From Chthoniobacterales bacterium (lineage in GTDB: Bacteria; Verrucomicrobiota; Verrucomicrobiia; Chthoniobacterales; UBA10450): 64,000 nt of DNA. Location of the stretch: NCBI GenBank assembly GCA_013821455.1, contig JACDGS010000014.1, forward strand, positions 24,511 through 88,510, written 5' to 3'. The notes beneath the pieces were generated by a model. The model had not been told where the DNA came from, did no database searches, and worked only from the letters and a program-made list of their open reading frames with translations. This document shows, one piece after another, positions 25,189-34,613 of the stretch. How positions within the stretch are numbered: position 1 is the stretch's first letter; every line of letters begins with the position of its first letter. Both the position numbers and the translations under genes were made by a program.

Positions 25189-25521
25189 TCAAGCGCTACT
25201 TGCACTGCGCTCTGACTCCGATTTTGCCGTGCGATGGCGAGAGAGGAAGCCTGGACGAGCTGCATGAAACAGCGACGTCTCAAGACGGCGAAGGTATTCG
25301 CGCCCAGCGAAAGTGATAGCGATGCCACCAAAGACTTCGGGACTGCCTTGCTGGTCAGGAACGAAGCCGCCTTCCATCAGACCGGCGTCCAAAAGCTCTT
25401 TATAAGTGCGGAGATCGTCTTTAGGGGTGTCACGGGTGGTAAAAGCGGGCTGTGTGAGGACGGACATTTCCTTCAGAAGGCGATAGTGCTGTAATTCGAC
25501 AGACTCTCCCGGGAGTGGCAT
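25189..25521 (-). CDS. Hypothetical protein, possible integron-cassette gene
   Basis: 110 aa from an ATG two bases after an attC-like R' box. It is mixed alpha/beta, with LQHYRLLKEMSVLTQP, DDLRTYKELLDAGLMEGG and a GGIAITFAGREYLRRLE segment that recalls the C-terminal winged-helix-like block of DUF2513. I cannot assign a function. Its start placed right against the recombination site is what is expected of a cassette gene. Upstream in-frame codons come from the attC itself and are not counted. Confidence 0.55.
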   Translation of the reverse strand: MPLPGESVELQHYRLLKEMSVLTQPAFTTRDTPKDDLRTYKELLDAGLMEGGFVPDQQGSPEVFGGIAITFAGREYLRRLETSLFHAARPGFLSRHRTAKSESERSASSA

Positions 25522-25523
25522 AG

Positions 25524-25646
25524 GCCTAACGAGAACAAGATCAGCCACCGCTGGCGAGGGCGCGCGTGGCGGCGGGTGAAAGTGGGGAAGGGATGGAAAG
25601 CAAGGTCGTACGCCGGCTCGCGGTCACCTCCATCGATTGGTTAGGT
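25524..25646 (-). other. attC-like integron recombination site
   Basis: Read on the minus strand: R'' ACCTAAC (25640-25646), then an L''-like arm (GATGGAGGTGACCGC), a variable centre, an L'-like arm (CCAGCGGTGGCTGATC), and R' GTTAGGC (25524-25530). Its 3' half shares CACGCGCGCCCTCGCCAG and GGCTGATCTTGTTCTCGTTAGG with the two attC-like sites at 62-63 kb. The upstream reading frame stops inside R'' and the downstream gene starts two bases beyond R', which is the cassette arrangement. Confidence 0.65.
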
Positions 25647-25938
25647 CTTTGGTGCTGGCCAACCATCAATCGATTCGGGTAGTGGAAGCTTGCCACTCTC
25701 TTCAGCCATGGCATGAACCTTAAGTCTTGTCATCGCATCGTCTCGGGCCCAGGCGATGACACCAACCCATGCCTCTCGCAACCGCAACCACACTGTTCGA
25801 TGACGCGAAGAGATCGTCCGCAATCGGGCGGAACGGATCGTGTGGGGCAAAATCTTCCTCATTCGCTCGCGTAGCTAGCGGCGACATGGGAGGTGGACCG
25901 CCGCAGTAGCGGAGCGTTTCCAGGGCAGCGCGAGTCAC
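25641..25938 (-). pseudogene. Cassette-like reading frame, probably frameshifted
   Basis: One frame gives RANEEDFAPHDPFRPIADDLFASS, and a second frame continues RLREAWVGVIAWARDDAMTR and ends SIDGWPAPKT with its TAA inside the attC R'' box. Together they look like one small protein broken by a frameshift near 25800. No family was recognised. Its stop position marks it as the gene of the cassette preceding this attC-like site. Confidence 0.4.
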
Positions 25939-26060
25939 TGCTGCCTCTGCAGGGCTGTGAGGAACTGCGTGCCATAGGAAAGTCGCTAGGACGCGCGTGG
26001 AGATGGCACTGCAGCAACCATCACAGTCAAAATCTTAGGAGCAAGAATCCAGTGATAGCA

Positions 26061-27002
26061 CTATTGCTGCCGGCTCAGCAGAAAACCATGACCGTTGCCC
26101 CTACTGTCAGTAAAATCCCCTACGAGATCGCCAGACGAATCGATCCCATTCACCTCTGTCCCAGTGGCTACGGGGACATCGATCGTAGTGAAGTTACCCT
26201 TGCGCAGGAGAAATCCATGAAGGTTGCCGCTGCTATCAAACGAGCTCCCGACGATAGCGCCGCCCGAGTTGATATTAAGGGCAAGCGTCTGCGAAGCTCC
26301 CGAGACATCGATCGTGGTATAGCTACCATTGCTAAGTAGAAAACCATAGGCCTTGCCGCTGCCGTCAATATAGTAACCCACGATTTCGCCGGCCCCGTTG
26401 ATCCCACGCGCCACCGTGCGAGTGGATCCCGGCACGTGAAGGGTTGTAAATGCGCCGTCGCGCCGCAGAAAACCATGTTCGTTGCCGCTCCTATCAAAAT
26501 AGGCCCCGACAATGTCGTCGCGCGAATTGAGCCCGAAGGCTAATGTGTCCATGGCTCCCGGGACATCGATTAGAGTAAAAGCACCATTTGTCAGCAGATA
26601 ACCGTGATAACTCCCGCTACTGTCAATATAGTAGCCGGCGATCTCGTCTTGCCGGTTGATCGAGAGCGCGTTCGTGAAGGTGGCTCCTTGGACATCGATG
26701 GCCCTAAATGCCCCATTGTGCAGCAGAAAACCATGACCCTTGCCGCTGCGGTCAACATCGAGACCCACGATCTTGCCTCGTCGGTTGATTCCCTCCACAG
26801 CCGTAAAAGAAGCTCCCGGGGCATCGATTTGGGTGAACTTCCTCGGAGGCGGCGAGTCGCCGGCTGACTGCTGCGCGGCCAAGGCAACCGATGTTGGTAA
26901 CGCAGCCAAGACGGTTAGTGCTGTGAGTAACATCAGCGTGTTGCATTTCGTGCGGTTCGCGCCCCACGGATTAGTCGTTCGAATTACGCGAAATAATTGC
27001 AT
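26061..27002 (-). CDS. Secreted HAF-like repeat protein
   Basis: 313 aa with a signal peptide (LMLLTALTVLAALPTSVALA) and six to seven repeats of about 42 residues, each of the form FTTIDVPGA...GIN..GDIVGYY.D.SG..HGFLL.NG. These are HAF-type beta-propeller repeats found in secreted proteins of soil bacteria; function is unknown, perhaps adhesion or carbohydrate binding. The ATG at 27002 has AAAGG seven bases upstream. It lies between two minus-strand attC-like ends, so it could be cassette-borne, although 1.6 kb is long for that. Confidence 0.8.
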   Translation of the reverse strand: MQLFRVIRTTNPWGANRTKCNTLMLLTALTVLAALPTSVALAAQQSAGDSPPPRKFTQIDAPGASFTAVEGINRRGKIVGLDVDRSGKGHGFLLHNGAFRAIDVQGATFTNALSINRQDEIAGYYIDSSGSYHGYLLTNGAFTLIDVPGAMDTLAFGLNSRDDIVGAYFDRSGNEHGFLRRDGAFTTLHVPGSTRTVARGINGAGEIVGYYIDGSGKAYGFLLSNGSYTTIDVSGASQTLALNINSGGAIVGSSFDSSGNLHGFLLRKGNFTTIDVPVATGTEVNGIDSSGDLVGDFTDSRGNGHGFLLSRQQ

Positions 27003-27237
27003 GTTCATCCTTTCGGAAACCGAAGAGGGAAGCCACTGCAACGGCTGCACCATACAGCCGGGAAGAGCTGGCCTGGTCGGATTGGCGCGATGTTGCGGTC
27101 GCGGCCCGGCGAATAGCAAGCACAAATTACTTGCTGCATAAATGTAATATCCTACCTGCCAGACAGGCACGGCTTCCACAAAATACAGATGCGACGACTT
27201 GCAATGCGACATCATAATCAGATCGCGCCCTCATGAG

Positions 27238-27409
27238 ACCTAACGAGAACACGATCAGCCAGCACTGGCGAGGGCGCGCATGGGCGCTCGGTATATTTGC
27301 AGCAGGCTGGAAGCCCGCTGGCCGAGTCAGGCAGGATGCCTGACTTCCAGCCGACGGAGGTCCTTTAGAAAGTCCGGCCTCGGCTGCGCCTGTCTACGAC
27401 TCGTTAGGC
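27238..27409 (-). other. attC-like 3' half with inserted palindromic repeat
   Basis: On the minus strand ACGCGCGCCCTCGCCAG is missing one base but recognisable, then GGCTGATCGTGTTCTC and R' GTTAGGT (27238-27244), as in the other attC-like sites. A possible R'' GCCTAAC lies at 27403-27409, but the arms between do not pair well and a GGCTGGAAGCC palindrome (27300-27350) occupies the centre. It may be an attC disrupted by repeat insertion, or only a half-site. Confidence 0.45.
27300..27350. repeat. GGCTGGAAGCC palindromic repeat
   Basis: GCAGGCTGGAAGCCCGCTGG followed by GTCAGGCAGGATGCCTGAC, almost identical to the copy at 29535-29585. Confidence 0.8.
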
Positions 27410-27503
27410 ATGGCCGGCAGTCGGGAAACCTCCGGTCATCTTCGTGCCCTCGGAACCCGTAGGCCGAATTTTGTTCCGTTATCTGCGCGCTGGCGCTAAT
27501 AGG

Positions 27504-29230
27504 TTAAGGGACGACCGTAAGGGTCAGGTCGTTGCCGTCGCCGCCTTCGTAGTTTGCCTGAAAAGTGTTGCTGCCTACGATGATGATTGCCCCATCCGGA
27601 AGGTTTGTGAAGGCTCCGGCAATAGGAGCGAGAGAGATATTATTTATCACTGTCAGGACGGTCCCGGTGGTGATTGCACCCGCCCTCACTTCCGACGGAG
27701 AAAAGAAAGCAGATTGAATCGTAACGCCGGCGGCAGACACCTGTGCACCCTTCGCCGTTGCACTATCGATTTTCCAGAGATAGGTCGCATCGCCTGCCAA
27801 ACTTAGTGATCCACCGATGGTCAGGACTCCGGGCGTGATTTTATTTTTGCCAGGCGCTAGAGATGCGCCGCTACCAGCGCCGGTGCCAATGCTCACCGAC
27901 TCGGCAATCAGCCCCGCCCCGCCAAGGCTGCCGCTGACGACGCTGACCGATCCTGACCCCGTCCCGGAACTCGTTTTGCTGTTGACGAAAAGTGCGCCCG
28001 CGCCTGAAACAACGGTGCCTCCCGTGTACTTGTTTGGATTACTAAGAATGAGCGTCCCGCGACCGATCTTAGATAGTGATCCGCCGGAGTAACCCGCACC
28101 ATCCTGGATCCCGCCGGAGAACGAAGTGCTGAGGTCGTTGGCACCCACGGTGAGATTATTCGCCCCGAGCAAAACCGAGCCATCGCCGGCCAGTGAACCG
28201 ACGCTCAAGCCCGGGGCATTTTGAAGCCTTAGGTCTAGCCTGGCATTGGCCAAAATTGTTAGCCGCACTTTTCCCCCGACCGAATCGCCCACGAAAGAGA
28301 TGAGACCGCCCATGCCGCCATTGGTCCCACCGTTCGCCGTGACGGTGGCGTTAGACGCGGTCGCTCTGCTAAGGAAATAGACTCCCCCGCCGTGCGCACC
28401 CTGGCCGGTGCCGCCATTAGCCGTGATGTTTGCGTTCGCCGCGGTCGTCCCGGCGTCGAAGTTAGCGACCCCAAAACTGAGCCCGATCGAAGAGGCGCCG
28501 TTCACGGTCACGGTGGCATCAGCCGCACTCGAATGACCCCCAAAATACATGAAGCCTTGGACGGAGGCGCTGGGGGATCCGCCATCACATATAAACGTGC
28601 CGCTGCCCGCATTAGAGGAATCGAAGAAGTCGGTCGCTCCTCCATACTTGCGTGGGCGTGATTGAAAAACGTCCCATTGCCCGCAGTCGAGGAATCAAAG
28701 AAAAGCTCCCCGGACCCGTTGTCGCCGCCCAAGTTGTCAAAGGTCGCGTTCGCAGCAGTGGCAGTGTCGAAGAATTGCGCGATACCGCCACTCCCCCCGC
28801 TCGTAAGAGTGTAAGTGGCGTCGCCCGCGGCGGCGCTGTTGGTAAAATTAAAAGACTCCGGTCCCTGGGCGGACGTGAAGTTTTGGGCCACGCCGGAATT
28901 GTTTACGGCACCCTCTCCGCTCAGCGTGAGCGCAAATCCGTCCGTGCTGATGGTAAAGGCGCTGGCGCCGGGAGAGAAGACAATGCTTTTCACCTCCGTG
29001 GCCTGTGAAATCGAAAGGCCGGTGATGCTGGATTGCGCACAAGACGCGACGTCGTTAGGTCCATTGGGGATCGTCGCTGGATTCCAATTACTGGATCGAT
29101 TCCAAGTGTTAGTGCTGGGAGTAGCGCTCCAGGTGGCACTGCCCGACCAGGCGCGGGGGCAAAGGAGGAAAGCGCAGAGTTGAAGGGAAAGGACTGCGCG
29201 GGTACAAGTTGGGAAAAGAAGGCGTTTCAC
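27504..29230 (-). pseudogene. Autotransporter-associated beta-strand repeat protein, frameshifted
   Basis: The 5' part (from 29230) has a signal peptide and ends its correct frame at FFNHAHASMEE; the next frame resumes GATDFFDSSNAGSGTFICDGG and runs on through MYFGGHSSAADATVTVNG to the end. One extra base in GGAGGAGC near 28642 explains it. The product would be about 575 aa: repeats of ATAANATFDN/ATASNATVTANGG type, then IGRGTLILSNPNKYTGGTVVSGAGAL (the passenger-associated beta-strand repeat), ending YEGGDGNDLTLTVV. Such proteins are very common in Verrucomicrobiota and are surface or secreted. Frameshift by assembly error is possible. Confidence 0.78.
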
Positions 29231-29409
29231 ACGCTGGTTTTACTTGTTCGATAAACTACAAGTCAAGCTTGGAAGCAGTTATTCATCCTTTGTTATCTGG
29301 TAATGGCTCTAGGCCGGTTAAAAGTCGTCGTCGCAGCGCTCGAGCTAGCGTCGAGGCGAGTTAAGACCGGCCAGGCAACGCAGGAGAAATATTGCTAGCG
29401 TCGGCGGAG

Positions 29410-29475
29410 TCCTTTATTCGTTAGGCCAGAAAAAGCTGAAAGACTGAAACGCTGAAACAACGGTATCCTTGAAGG
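29410..29475 (+). repeat. Motif plus GAAAC-rich intergenic block
   Basis: TCCTTTATTCGTTAGGC followed by CTGAAAGACTGAAACGCTGAAAC. The same two parts occur, in the other order, near 31.5, 32.8, 56.6 and 58.5 kb. A further TCGTTAGGC lies at 29504. The 29231-29663 interval has no gene. Confidence 0.7.
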
Positions 29476-29534
29476 TAACGGTCTCGTTTCAGCTGTTCCG
29501 GCTCGTTAGGCTAGGCGCACTTGCCGAGAAAGGT

Positions 29535-29585
29535 GCAGCAGGCTGGAAGCCCGCTGGCCGAGTCAGGCAGGATGCCTCACTTCCG
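29535..29585. repeat. GGCTGGAAGCC palindromic repeat
   Basis: GCAGGCTGGAAGCCCGCTGG and GTCAGGCAGGATGCCTCAC, matching the 27.3-kb copy with one change. It lies downstream of the coiled-coil protein gene on the minus strand and may terminate it. Confidence 0.75.
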
Positions 29586-29663
29586 GAGAGTCGGTGGAAG
29601 TCTTTTTTGAAAGAATTGTCAGGAAGCATTCAACCAGACTCCGCCCGCTAACTGCCTGCGCCT

Positions 29664-30293
29664 TTAGTTCCCGGGGCGTTCATCGCCCCGTTGGAGCCGG
29701 TCGAGTTTCTCTTCTGCCCGGGCCACGTCGGACTTATGCGCGCTCCCGAGCGCAAGCAGTTGCCGTTGCCGGCTAAGATTGCGCGCCGCGGTCTCGAGTT
29801 GCGCCTGGTGGTAGTTTTCCTCGGCGGTCTGCGCAGCGGCGCTGGCACGGGCCAGTATCTCCAACGCCGCGTCCACATCCGCTTTGCTCGCTTGCCCCGC
29901 TGCGTTGCGCGTTTGCTGCAAGCTGACCTGCGTTTGCGCCGCGATCCATTGTGCATTCGCCAATTCTGATTCCAGCCGGACGGCGCGTAACGTTTCCTGC
30001 TCCGCCTCGACTTTCGCCAGGACACCCATCTTCACCAGCCGTTCCGACGACGCGGCGTTTTTCTTCGCTCGCGCCAACCGCTGTTCGAGCGTCGCTACGT
30101 CTGGCTGCGCTTGTGATCCTCCTTTGCGCGATTCATCGGCCCCTCCCAGCTCGCTCAGTGGGACAAGCAATGGTGGCTCGACTTCAAAGGAGTCATCCGA
30201 CTTCGGTAATTCTTGAGCGAGCAAGGAACTAAGCGGCAGGGCGACGACAGTCGTAAGTGTCACTAGCCATTGCGTGAGGATGCGACGGGGCAT
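29664..30293 (-). CDS. Secreted coiled-coil protein (TolC-like helical region)
   Basis: 209 aa with a signal peptide (LTQWLVTLTTVVALPLSSLLA) and a long helical body (VATLEQRLARAKKNAASSERLVKMG through ETAARNLSRQRQLLALGSA). The spacing recalls the periplasmic helices of outer membrane efflux proteins or membrane fusion proteins, but no barrel or lipoyl domain is present. I can only call it a secreted coiled-coil protein. Confidence 0.6.
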   Translation of the reverse strand: MPRRILTQWLVTLTTVVALPLSSLLAQELPKSDDSFEVEPPLLVPLSELGGADESRKGGSQAQPDVATLEQRLARAKKNAASSERLVKMGVLAKVEAEQETLRAVRLESELANAQWIAAQTQVSLQQTRNAAGQASKADVDAALEILARASAAAQTAEENYHQAQLETAARNLSRQRQLLALGSAHKSDVARAEEKLDRLQRGDERPGN

Positions 30294-30777
30294 CTTGCGA
30301 ACCTTGGAGACCGATCGTTTATCTTAGCTCCTAACCTCCGTCCGGTCACTCACTGTGCATTCCTCGTTTGTGCGAGGTCTCACGAAAATCTCGGCATCGG
30401 ACGCCAGATCTCGGTAGATCGTACGGTATCTTCTGACGAGAAGGCGCGCCGCAGGTCGCGGATTCAGTCAGGCCGCCGCGCCCGTTTTCTCGTCAATGAG
30501 CCGCGATAACTGGTGGCAAAATGCGCAGATCGACCTCCGCCTCCCCTATCCCACCGCTTCCCGTTCCTCGTGACCTCTGGCAGGAACGAAGGCGATCGCG
30601 TCGAGGTCATCAATCGGGATCGGCGCCACCTCCACGCCCAGCCAGTGGTGAGACTTAAAGGAGAATTCAATTACGCAGCCTTTTGACAGTTCGATCGTTA
30701 GCTTGGAAACCGAAGCCAAACTAGCCTCCAGGCTTAATACCTTGACTTATAGAGAACTCCCCGCAGTCTCATCTCTT
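30294..30777. other. Intergenic region
   Basis: Divergent promoter region between the coiled-coil gene and the Pro/Ala-rich protein gene. Short reading frames here show no recognisable domain. I see no repeat-family member. Confidence 0.4.
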
Positions 30778-31455
30778 ATGCGCACTTCCTTTGTTGCTCT
30801 CGCAGGTTTACTCGCCTTCACCGTCGCTCCGTTGGCCTTGGCACAATCACCGACGCCGGCCGAAACCCCGGCGGCTTCGCCGGCAAAGCACCGTTCTCAC
30901 AAGGAGAAAGGTGCCACCGCGGCCGCCGAATCGCCCGCGGTCACCCCCGGCTCGGCCACAGAAGCCACCGCTTCCCCGGCGAAACATCGTGCGCGCAAGA
31001 AAACCGACGTGTCTGGCAGCTCGCCCGAGGCACCGTCGCCTTCGAGCAACGCGCCGTCACCAGCCGCCTCCGTTTCCCCAACGACGCACTCCCACAGGAA
31101 GCCGGCGGCGGTGAAAACAGCCGCGAGCGCAACGCCTGCGGCTACCGTCGCGCCGGCCCCTGCGGCTAATGCAACGCCCAAGCCAAACATTCTGGGCCGC
31201 ATCTTCAACCGACCTTCGGCTACTCCCGCGCCAGCAGCCGCGAGCAGCTCGCTGCCGGCGAAAAACGCGAAAGAAGAACTCGCCAGAGCGACACCGATGC
31301 CGGGAGGCGGACATGGCATGGTGTGGGTGAACACCGATTCCCACGTCTTTCACCGGGAAGGCTCGCGTTACTACGGCAAGACCAAGCAGGGCAAGTATCT
31401 CAGTGAAGAGGAAGCGGTCAAAGAAGGCGACCGTGCCGCCGCGCATGAGAAGTAG
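30778..31455 (+). CDS. Secreted Pro/Ala-rich protein with conserved C-terminal domain
   Basis: 225 aa from ATG 30778 with a signal peptide (MRTSFVALAGLLAFTVAPLALA). Residues about 25-180 are a low-complexity Ala/Pro/Ser/Lys region with repeated SPAKHR blocks. The last 45 residues (GMVWVNTDSHVFHREGSRYYG, then KYLSEEEAVKEG) form a small conserved module I have seen in many soil bacterial exported proteins, where it ends variable low-complexity chains. Function is unknown; a cell-wall- or DNA-binding tail is possible given the basic repeats. Confidence 0.72.
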   Translation: MRTSFVALAGLLAFTVAPLALAQSPTPAETPAASPAKHRSHKEKGATAAAESPAVTPGSATEATASPAKHRARKKTDVSGSSPEAPSPSSNAPSPAASVSPTTHSHRKPAAVKTAASATPAATVAPAPAANATPKPNILGRIFNRPSATPAPAAASSSLPAKNAKEELARATPMPGGGHGMVWVNTDSHVFHREGSRYYGKTKQGKYLSEEEAVKEGDRAAAHEK

Positions 31456-31484
31456 CCCGTAAGGCGGCGCGCGAGGTGCGAATC

Positions 31485-31545
31485 CCCTAACGAGTAAAGG
31501 ACTCAGGCGGTTTCAGTGTTTCGGAGTTTCAGCTTCTTGGAAGAT
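31485..31545 (-). repeat. Full-length GAAAC/motif intergenic repeat
   Basis: On the minus strand: GCTGAAACTCCGAAACACTG, AAACCGCC, then TGAGTCCTTTACTCGTTAGG. It lies 30 bp after the Pro/Ala-rich protein stop, between two convergent genes. Confidence 0.8.
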
Positions 31546-31631
31546 GTTTCAATAGTAAGCTCTGACCGTTATTTTCCAAGCTCTCGCTATCAACTGCCGA
31601 GGCGCACCTTCCCGGTCCCACTTGCTTCTGA

Positions 31632-32456
31632 CTATCGGACTTCTACTTTAGCTCGGCGGCGACGGAGGCAGATCAACCCTCCCAAAAACCCTGACCCAGC
31701 GAATAAGGTCAAGGGAGATGGTTCCGGGATGATTTGGAGGTTGTTGAAAAACAAGTTGTCTTCTGGTGCGCCGTTGTCAGTCGTTTGCACATTGTAGAGG
31801 TCGATTGACGCGGGCACTCCCTGGTAGGGAAATATCCCTGATGAAGCGGTGCCACTCATCCCACCACTGCGGATGATAGTCCATGTGCCTGCCGTCGCGT
31901 CCGTCTGCGTGAGCTGGACGGTAAAGACCGTATTTGGATCGTAGGCATTATTGAAGAGGTTGGTCGTGACTCCAGGGGGCGTATTGTTTACGGAGTAAAT
32001 GTCGCCGCCGATGTTGAGATCGAAGACGATGTTTCCGCTCGCATCTCTCAGGTCGATGCCTTTGTTCCCATTCCGAAAGTTAACCGCCAGTTGAATGCTA
32101 AAGGTCTGGCCAAGGGAAAGGGGCGCGTCGAACGAGCGCGTCGCATTAACATAGGCGTCGCCGTAGCCGAAAAGTCCGAAGGAAACGCCGGAGGTGTTGA
32201 TATTGCCGCCACCGTTGCCCGGTGCAAGGGTCGTCGAATCTCCGATGAAACTTCCCGCCGAGGTGGTGCCAGCTGGATTCGCGGTCACCGTCCATGGTCC
32301 GAAGGTTGCGGGGGTTCCACCATCTTTGCCGTTGAAAGATCCGGTGCCGCTGCCGCCGTAAACCGGATCGCTCGCATCGTCGAGTCCAGGCGTAGCGGCG
32401 TGGAGGGCAGATGCAGCAATGGAAACGACAGCAGCCAGGGCGATTCTTTTGATCAT
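31632..32456 (-). CDS. PEP-CTERM domain protein
   Basis: 274 aa with a signal peptide (MIKRIALAAVVSIAASALHA) and a C-terminal sorting signal IPEPSPLTLFAGSGFLGGLICLRRRR, i.e. PEP motif, hydrophobic helix and basic tail. Such proteins are cut by an exosortase and attached to the surface or extracellular polysaccharide. The middle is a beta-rich lectin-like domain (GPWTVTANPAG, FSIQLAVNFRNGNKGIDLRD). The exosortase is not in the window. Confidence 0.88.
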   Translation of the reverse strand: MIKRIALAAVVSIAASALHAATPGLDDASDPVYGGSGTGSFNGKDGGTPATFGPWTVTANPAGTTSAGSFIGDSTTLAPGNGGGNINTSGVSFGLFGYGDAYVNATRSFDAPLSLGQTFSIQLAVNFRNGNKGIDLRDASGNIVFDLNIGGDIYSVNNTPPGVTTNLFNNAYDPNTVFTVQLTQTDATAGTWTIIRSGGMSGTASSGIFPYQGVPASIDLYNVQTTDNGAPEDNLFFNNLQIIPEPSPLTLFAGSGFLGGLICLRRRRAKVEVR

Positions 32457-32881
32457 GTTCTATCCTTATCCACAAATTTTCTGGGCGCGAGGTTCTCAAG
32501 TTTCCGCGGGAACGTCAATGGGAATGGATAAGGTTAGATAGCGATCTCGGCGTTGCTCGTTACTCTATGTGTTCCGAAGTTGATAAATAGCCGCCTCAAA
32601 AACCCTTAGGTGGCATTGGGCTGACACGTATTTACGAGTGGCCGCAAGCGCAGTGCCATTGCAGCATGAAACGCTACTATTCGCCACAACTCGATCGTGG
32701 CCTTGTCTCGGCTCTTGATCACGAAGCGTCGCATGCCAATGACCAGGCTCGCTGACGGGGACAGGCATGCGGGGTAAGTCGGAGGTAACCTAACGAGTAA
32801 AGGACTCAATTGGTTTCAGTATTTCAGATTTTTGAAGAGTGTCGATAATAAGCTCTGACCCTTTTCCCCTTCTCGAATTCA
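32457..32881. other. Intergenic region with GAAAC/motif repeat
   Basis: No gene recognised. At 32788-32835 the minus strand reads CTGAAATACTGAAACCAATT then GAGTCCTTTACTCGTTAGGT, closely matching the copy at 56.6 kb. It separates a GT39 gene from the PEP-CTERM gene on the same strand. Confidence 0.6.
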
Positions 32882-34528
32882 TCATCGGCACCTCTCGGCA
32901 GAAATCGCTAAGCCGTCTGGCATGAGACAACTGGCTAGGTTCCCATTTACAAACTGCTTTGGGCCGAGCGAGCGCATTCGATAGACTGCGCCCTCCTTTG
33001 TCTGTGCAACCTGTTCGTATTGTTCCGCGAGCAAGTTCGCCAAAATGGGGAAGTCACGCACCGGGTAGCGCGCGCTGCTTCCGGTCTGAAGAGCGAGAAT
33101 GTAAGCGGGCGGGTGCTTCGCGAAATCTTGTTGCAGGGTGCTCCACGCTCCGGGCAGGATCCACTTCCGCGTATCAACCCCGGGAAGCGGTCCGCCGAAG
33201 ACGTAGCCTGTGAGCGGGAAGGTTAGGATATAGCGGCAGGCAGGGCGTCTCCGGGCTTCGAGGTAGATCGATGAGTCCTGGCCCCAGACGAAAATCCTAT
33301 CCTTAGGCGAGGAATGTTCCCGAAGGTATCGTCCCGACTGGGAGGGCTGCTTTTGTGGCACCAAGCCTATGAGGTGCGCGACGGCGAAGGCCATAACGGT
33401 GAGCGCAAGCCATGCTTGTGTAATCCGCGGTCGCAGGAGCCAGTGCTGCGGCGCCATTTTTCCCGACCAAAGCCTGGCAAAATATGGTGCGGCGAGGAGA
33501 GCGAGTGGCGGAAGCAACTGGATATAATAATGGGGGTAGAAACGCGCGCCGGCCGTCGCACCAATCGCCGAGACGACACACAATCCAGTGAGCGCTGTCC
33601 GCTCAGCGGACCTTTCTGCCCAGATGCCTCGCCGGTTTCGCCATGACACCACCGCAGCGATGAGCAGAGGCATGCATTCCCCGAAGAAGATCAGGGTGGA
33701 GCGGATTCCTCGATCCCAGAAAAAATGAGCGATCGAGTGGTTGGTCACCGACCAGTAAAACGCGTCGCCTAAGATGCTCTGCTTCCAAAGCACGAGCGCA
33801 ACCACACTCAGCGCTCCAAAAAAGCCGAGTGTTAGGGAGCCGGCGTGAATAAGCGATGCCGTCCAGGTCAACCCACGGCTGGCCCGGTAGTTCGGGAGAA
33901 GCAGATAAAATCCGAGTGGCACTGCGGCGATGGCTGCCGGCTGTTTGAGCAAGAATGCTGCGCAGAGGAGCACTCCCGCTGCAAAGAGTTCTGGTCGCCA
34001 GGGCCGCGAGGTGCGTCGAAATGCGATAGCCCAAGCCCAAACGATGGGCAGATTCATCAGCATTTCGCCGTTGAACGCCAAATTCTTCCATGTCCCCCAC
34101 GCTTGAAAGAGGCTGTAGAGCAAGGCGGCGACCAAACCCGTCGCGCGATCGAACAGCCCTCTACCGATGGCATAGAGGCCAGCCATGGTGCCCAAAGTCC
34201 ATAAAAGGGCAACGGCATGGAGCGCTCGCCAGTTGAACTTGCCTGCGACCTCGAAAACCGACGCATACGTCCAGAAGAGCAGCGGAGGCTTTCGCTCTAC
34301 GGCGTCCACATACGGTCTTCCGCCGTCCACGACCTCGTTCGCGACCACGGAGTAGACGGCCTCGTCATCGATCGGTGCCGGATGCAGCAACGAGGGCAGG
34401 CGTATCGCGATCGTGAGCAGGACGATCGCCAACAGCGCGCATCTAAATTGCCCCCAACTATGGACGAGTCTGTTCAGCCGGTGGTCATGTGTTTGGATGC
34501 GAGCCCGGTTCATCCCTCCGACCTTCAT
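32882..34528 (-). CDS. GT39-type membrane glycosyltransferase
   Basis: About 548 aa with some 10-12 hydrophobic segments. The first loop after helix 1 has PAPIDDEAVYSVVANEVVDGGRPYVDAVERKPPLLFW. The acidic DDE and the YxDxxxxKPPL pattern are typical of the PMT/ArnT (GT39, GT-C) fold, which transfers sugars from polyprenyl-phosphate donors at the outer face of the inner membrane. The acceptor is unknown. The start is uncertain: ATG at 34528, 34513 or 34555. It is separate from, and convergent to nothing in, the sensor operon. Confidence 0.82.
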   Translation of the reverse strand: MKVGGMNRARIQTHDHRLNRLVHSWGQFRCALLAIVLLTIAIRLPSLLHPAPIDDEAVYSVVANEVVDGGRPYVDAVERKPPLLFWTYASVFEVAGKFNWRALHAVALLWTLGTMAGLYAIGRGLFDRATGLVAALLYSLFQAWGTWKNLAFNGEMLMNLPIVWAWAIAFRRTSRPWRPELFAAGVLLCAAFLLKQPAAIAAVPLGFYLLLPNYRASRGLTWTASLIHAGSLTLGFFGALSVVALVLWKQSILGDAFYWSVTNHSIAHFFWDRGIRSTLIFFGECMPLLIAAVVSWRNRRGIWAERSAERTALTGLCVVSAIGATAGARFYPHYYIQLLPPLALLAAPYFARLWSGKMAPQHWLLRPRITQAWLALTVMAFAVAHLIGLVPQKQPSQSGRYLREHSSPKDRIFVWGQDSSIYLEARRRPACRYILTFPLTGYVFGGPLPGVDTRKWILPGAWSTLQQDFAKHPPAYILALQTGSSARYPVRDFPILANLLAEQYEQVAQTKEGAVYRMRSLGPKQFVNGNLASCLMPDGLAISAERCR

Positions 34529-34613
34529 CGCGTTGATATGTGTAAGGCCGAACACGGGTGTGGCCCGCGACGTGGGGTGTCAAAGCCCGGCGGCCGCAAG
34601 GCCCGACGCGCAA

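Noticed and set aside
33303..34100. Long alternative frames inside the GT39 gene at 32.9-34.5 kb
   Set aside because: They are shadows of a gene with clear transmembrane segments and a family motif.
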